A stretch of 64,000 nt of DNA from Rhyacophila brunnea. Taxonomy: Eukaryota; Arthropoda; Insecta; Trichoptera; Rhyacophilidae. Numbering within the stretch: position 1 is the stretch's first letter; every line of letters begins with the position of its first letter. Under the pieces are notes generated by a model. The model had not been told where the DNA came from, did no database searches, and saw only the letters and a list, made by a program, of their open reading frames with translations. The stretch lies in the NCBI GenBank assembly GCA_022495005.1, contig JAGYXB010000963.1, positions 124,001 to 188,000 on the forward strand, in the 5' to 3' direction. This document shows positions 62,390 to 64,000 of the stretch, one piece after another. The translations under genes were made by a program, and so were the position numbers.

Positions 62390-63560
62390 AACATACCTCA
62401 GATATATACCGACTGTTACAATACATTCAAAGAGAGATCCAGAAACATAGAGTAGCACAACGTGGTATGGAGAAGTGCATGCTGGGCATAGCGTGAAAGG
62501 ACAAAAAGAGGAATGAGTGGATAAGGAATCAGACAAGGGCTTGCGATGTAATATAGTTTATTAAAAGCCTTAGATGGAGATGGACTGGACACATAGCTCG
62601 AAGAAAAGACAATCGTTGCACAAATCTAGTCATCCAGTGGTATCAAAGAAGTACAAAACGTCCGCAAGGTATACCTAGAGGCAGCTAGATCGATGAAATG
62701 TTAAAGTTATGCGGAAGTACGTGGCAACGTGATATATTAGTATTTTGTGATTGTGATCTTTGTCTTCACAATCACAAAATAAAAGAATGTTTCTAAAATG
62801 GATTTAGAATAGAGTAAAGTTAAAAGAAAAGAGAGCATGAGACATAAGCAAACAAGGAAGGGCCATGGATTACCTGATCTTTCTCAAGCTGAACAATAAT
62901 TACTTATTGTGTATAAAGTCCTGGGCGCCACACGATCTTGAAACCGTGAAAGATTATAATTATTTAACAGTGTGGAATAAAGCGGGAACAATAAATAAAA
63001 GAGCAATTTATATACTTGACAGAAACTATATTATCGTCAAAGCAAGAAATTAGAATTACATTAAAAGGTTATTAAGCGGCTCGATATTGAAATTTGGGAA
63101 TACTAAAATAAATGCGAGCAGCTAAGTTTGAAAAGAAACATTGGAAGAGTAGTGAATCAAATAATAGTAGTTTTAAAATACGAAACTAGAACGATAAGAG
63201 GCTTCAAGCACTGCGGATGCAATCGTGCTTCGTTAAGTGACGTCCATTATAAATGTTGGGTAAAACACAAGCGGAGCACGACTATACTAGACGACAGTCA
63301 GAATCAAAAAGCCCTGTTGCTGCGTTCGCACCTTGCGACCTCCGTTGCGGCCGGAAATTCCATCAGCAACATCTGTTAAATCGCGTACGCTCCATCGACG
63401 TGACCATAGATCGTCGGGGTTGCCAGAGGTATGAAAGTTAGTTATGTTCATTTTGAACATAACAAACGCTGTGCACAGGACCGAGAGAAGTGGAAGCAGC
63501 TTGAAGAGGCCTTCATCTAGCAGTGGATAGATTCAGGCTGATGATGATGATGACATTCTC
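62390..63560 (+). mobile_element. RTE-type retrotransposon fragment split by an insertion
   Basis: 62430-62728 shows G-M-E-K-C-M-L-G-I, G-H-I-A-R-R-K-D and C-G-S-T-W-Q-R in broken frames; 63464-63555 resumes at GTGCACAGGACCGAGAG and ends in TGATGATGATGATGA. Comparison with 40660-40750 shows that the middle (about 62729-63463) is inserted. Confidence 0.8.
62729..63463. mobile_element. Unclassified insertion inside the RTE fragment
   Basis: About 735 bp lying between GTGGCAACG and AACGCTGTGC, so AACG may be the duplicated target. It begins with a hairpin (TTTTGTGATTGTGA / TCACAATCACAAAA) and ends with another (GTTATGTTCA / TGAACATAAC). Small open frames at 63128-63441 lack recognisable domains. 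Confidence 0.55.
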
Positions 63561-63699
63561 AAAATCTTGTCAATTATTTGTTGAAGAAAAGAAATGGTTT
63601 ATATAAAATTGTTAGCAAATCCATGTCGCCGTTATAAATAAAATATTTGGCGAGATTCGGGCGTTTGTTAGTAATGAAGGGAATTAATATTCCTCGATT

Positions 63700-63790
63700 G
63701 AATATACAAAAAACGATAGTTAATATGAACGCAATTTGATAAGCATTTTTCATGTATGAGATACTAGGTAGTTTAAATTGTCGTAAGTCA
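63700..63790 (+). mobile_element. SINE-B body fragment
   Basis: AAAAAACGATAGTTAATATG, TTTGATAAGCATTTTTCATG and ATACTAGGTAGTTTAAATTG parallel 12905-12990. Confidence 0.5.
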
Positions 63791-63799
63791 TAAGCTCGT

Positions 63800-64000
63800 A
63801 CACTGCCAACTTTAGAATGATAAAGCCTGAGCATAACTTTTTGCACAAGCAACGAGTGATCCACTTTTCAGCTGTCAAATTCAGATCCCGCCTTGACATT
63901 GATTCACCCTTTCTCGTTTCAAATTGAATAATAAAAAAATCTCAAATCAAATATTGTATTATACTGTTATTCATCAGCTGTCAAAGTCAAACTAGTCCTT
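63800..64000 (-). repeat. Dispersed repeat D, copy 4 (runs off right edge)
   Basis: GATAAAGCCTGAGCATAACT, TTTTTGCACAAGCAACGAGT and TCATCAGCTGTCAAAGTCAA match the start of copy 1 in the same orientation. Confidence 0.75.

Overview
The window looks like nuclear DNA of an insect, most likely a moth or butterfly (Lepidoptera). It is AT-rich, genes are split into short exons with GT-AG introns, and polyadenylation is of the AATAAA type. Non-LTR retrotransposon tails (RTE, R1-like, Jockey/CR1-like), tRNA-headed SINEs and many small inverted-repeat transposons fill the space, and the short word TAGGTACCTA recurs. The order is an inference from style; no single gene proves it.

The core is a cluster of six C2H2 zinc-finger genes built on one plan: short exon A (start codon), short exon B, short exon C, and one long terminal exon carrying all the fingers. 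All inner exon boundaries are phase 0. Gene 1 (minus, 7561 to <1, cut by the left edge) and gene 2 (plus, 7922-15450) are head to head, with 360 bp between start codons. Gene 3 (minus, 31574-19042) and gene 4 (plus, 32888-40219) form a second divergent pair. Genes 5 (plus, 42639-51891) and 6 (plus, 56216-62214) follow in tandem and are close copies of gene 4. A dead finger fragment at 53196-53336 shows that another unit once lay between genes 5 and 6.

The short exons encode no KRAB, ZAD or BTB domain. Each instead encodes one or, typically, two copies of the SUMO-acceptor consensus psi-K-x-E (IKQE, VKQE, IKRE and similar) in an acidic, disordered-looking context. Exons B and C resemble each other and appear to be duplicates. 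My working reading is a lineage-expanded family of DNA-binding proteins with a modular array of candidate SUMO sites in front of the fingers. A GGCAACACT-like word lies about 50-90 bp upstream of all six start codons (GGCAATACT in gene 3) and may be a shared core-promoter element.

Introns and spacers are packed with mobile DNA. 1-9 kb: palindromic elements and a long-TIR family. 9-18 kb: SINEs, an element with 8-bp target duplications, a hAT-type MITE and retrotransposon tails. 18-31 kb: the 9.6-kb first intron of gene 3, with a broken Mutator-like transposase/YqaJ-nuclease element and R1-like and Jockey-like remnants. 32-43 kb: MITEs, a TTAA-flanked foldback element, RTE and Jockey-like tails. 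43-49 kb: nested R1-like fragment, SINEs, and a 915-bp element with a perfect 8-bp target duplication that carries the first exon of a THAP-domain protein, which points to the P-element superfamily. 53-64 kb: MITEs, several of which can be dated against empty sites in paralogous introns.

Exon coordinates come from reading splice sites by eye and comparing the paralogues. Joining of exons into transcripts is inferred, and non-coding exons were not sought.
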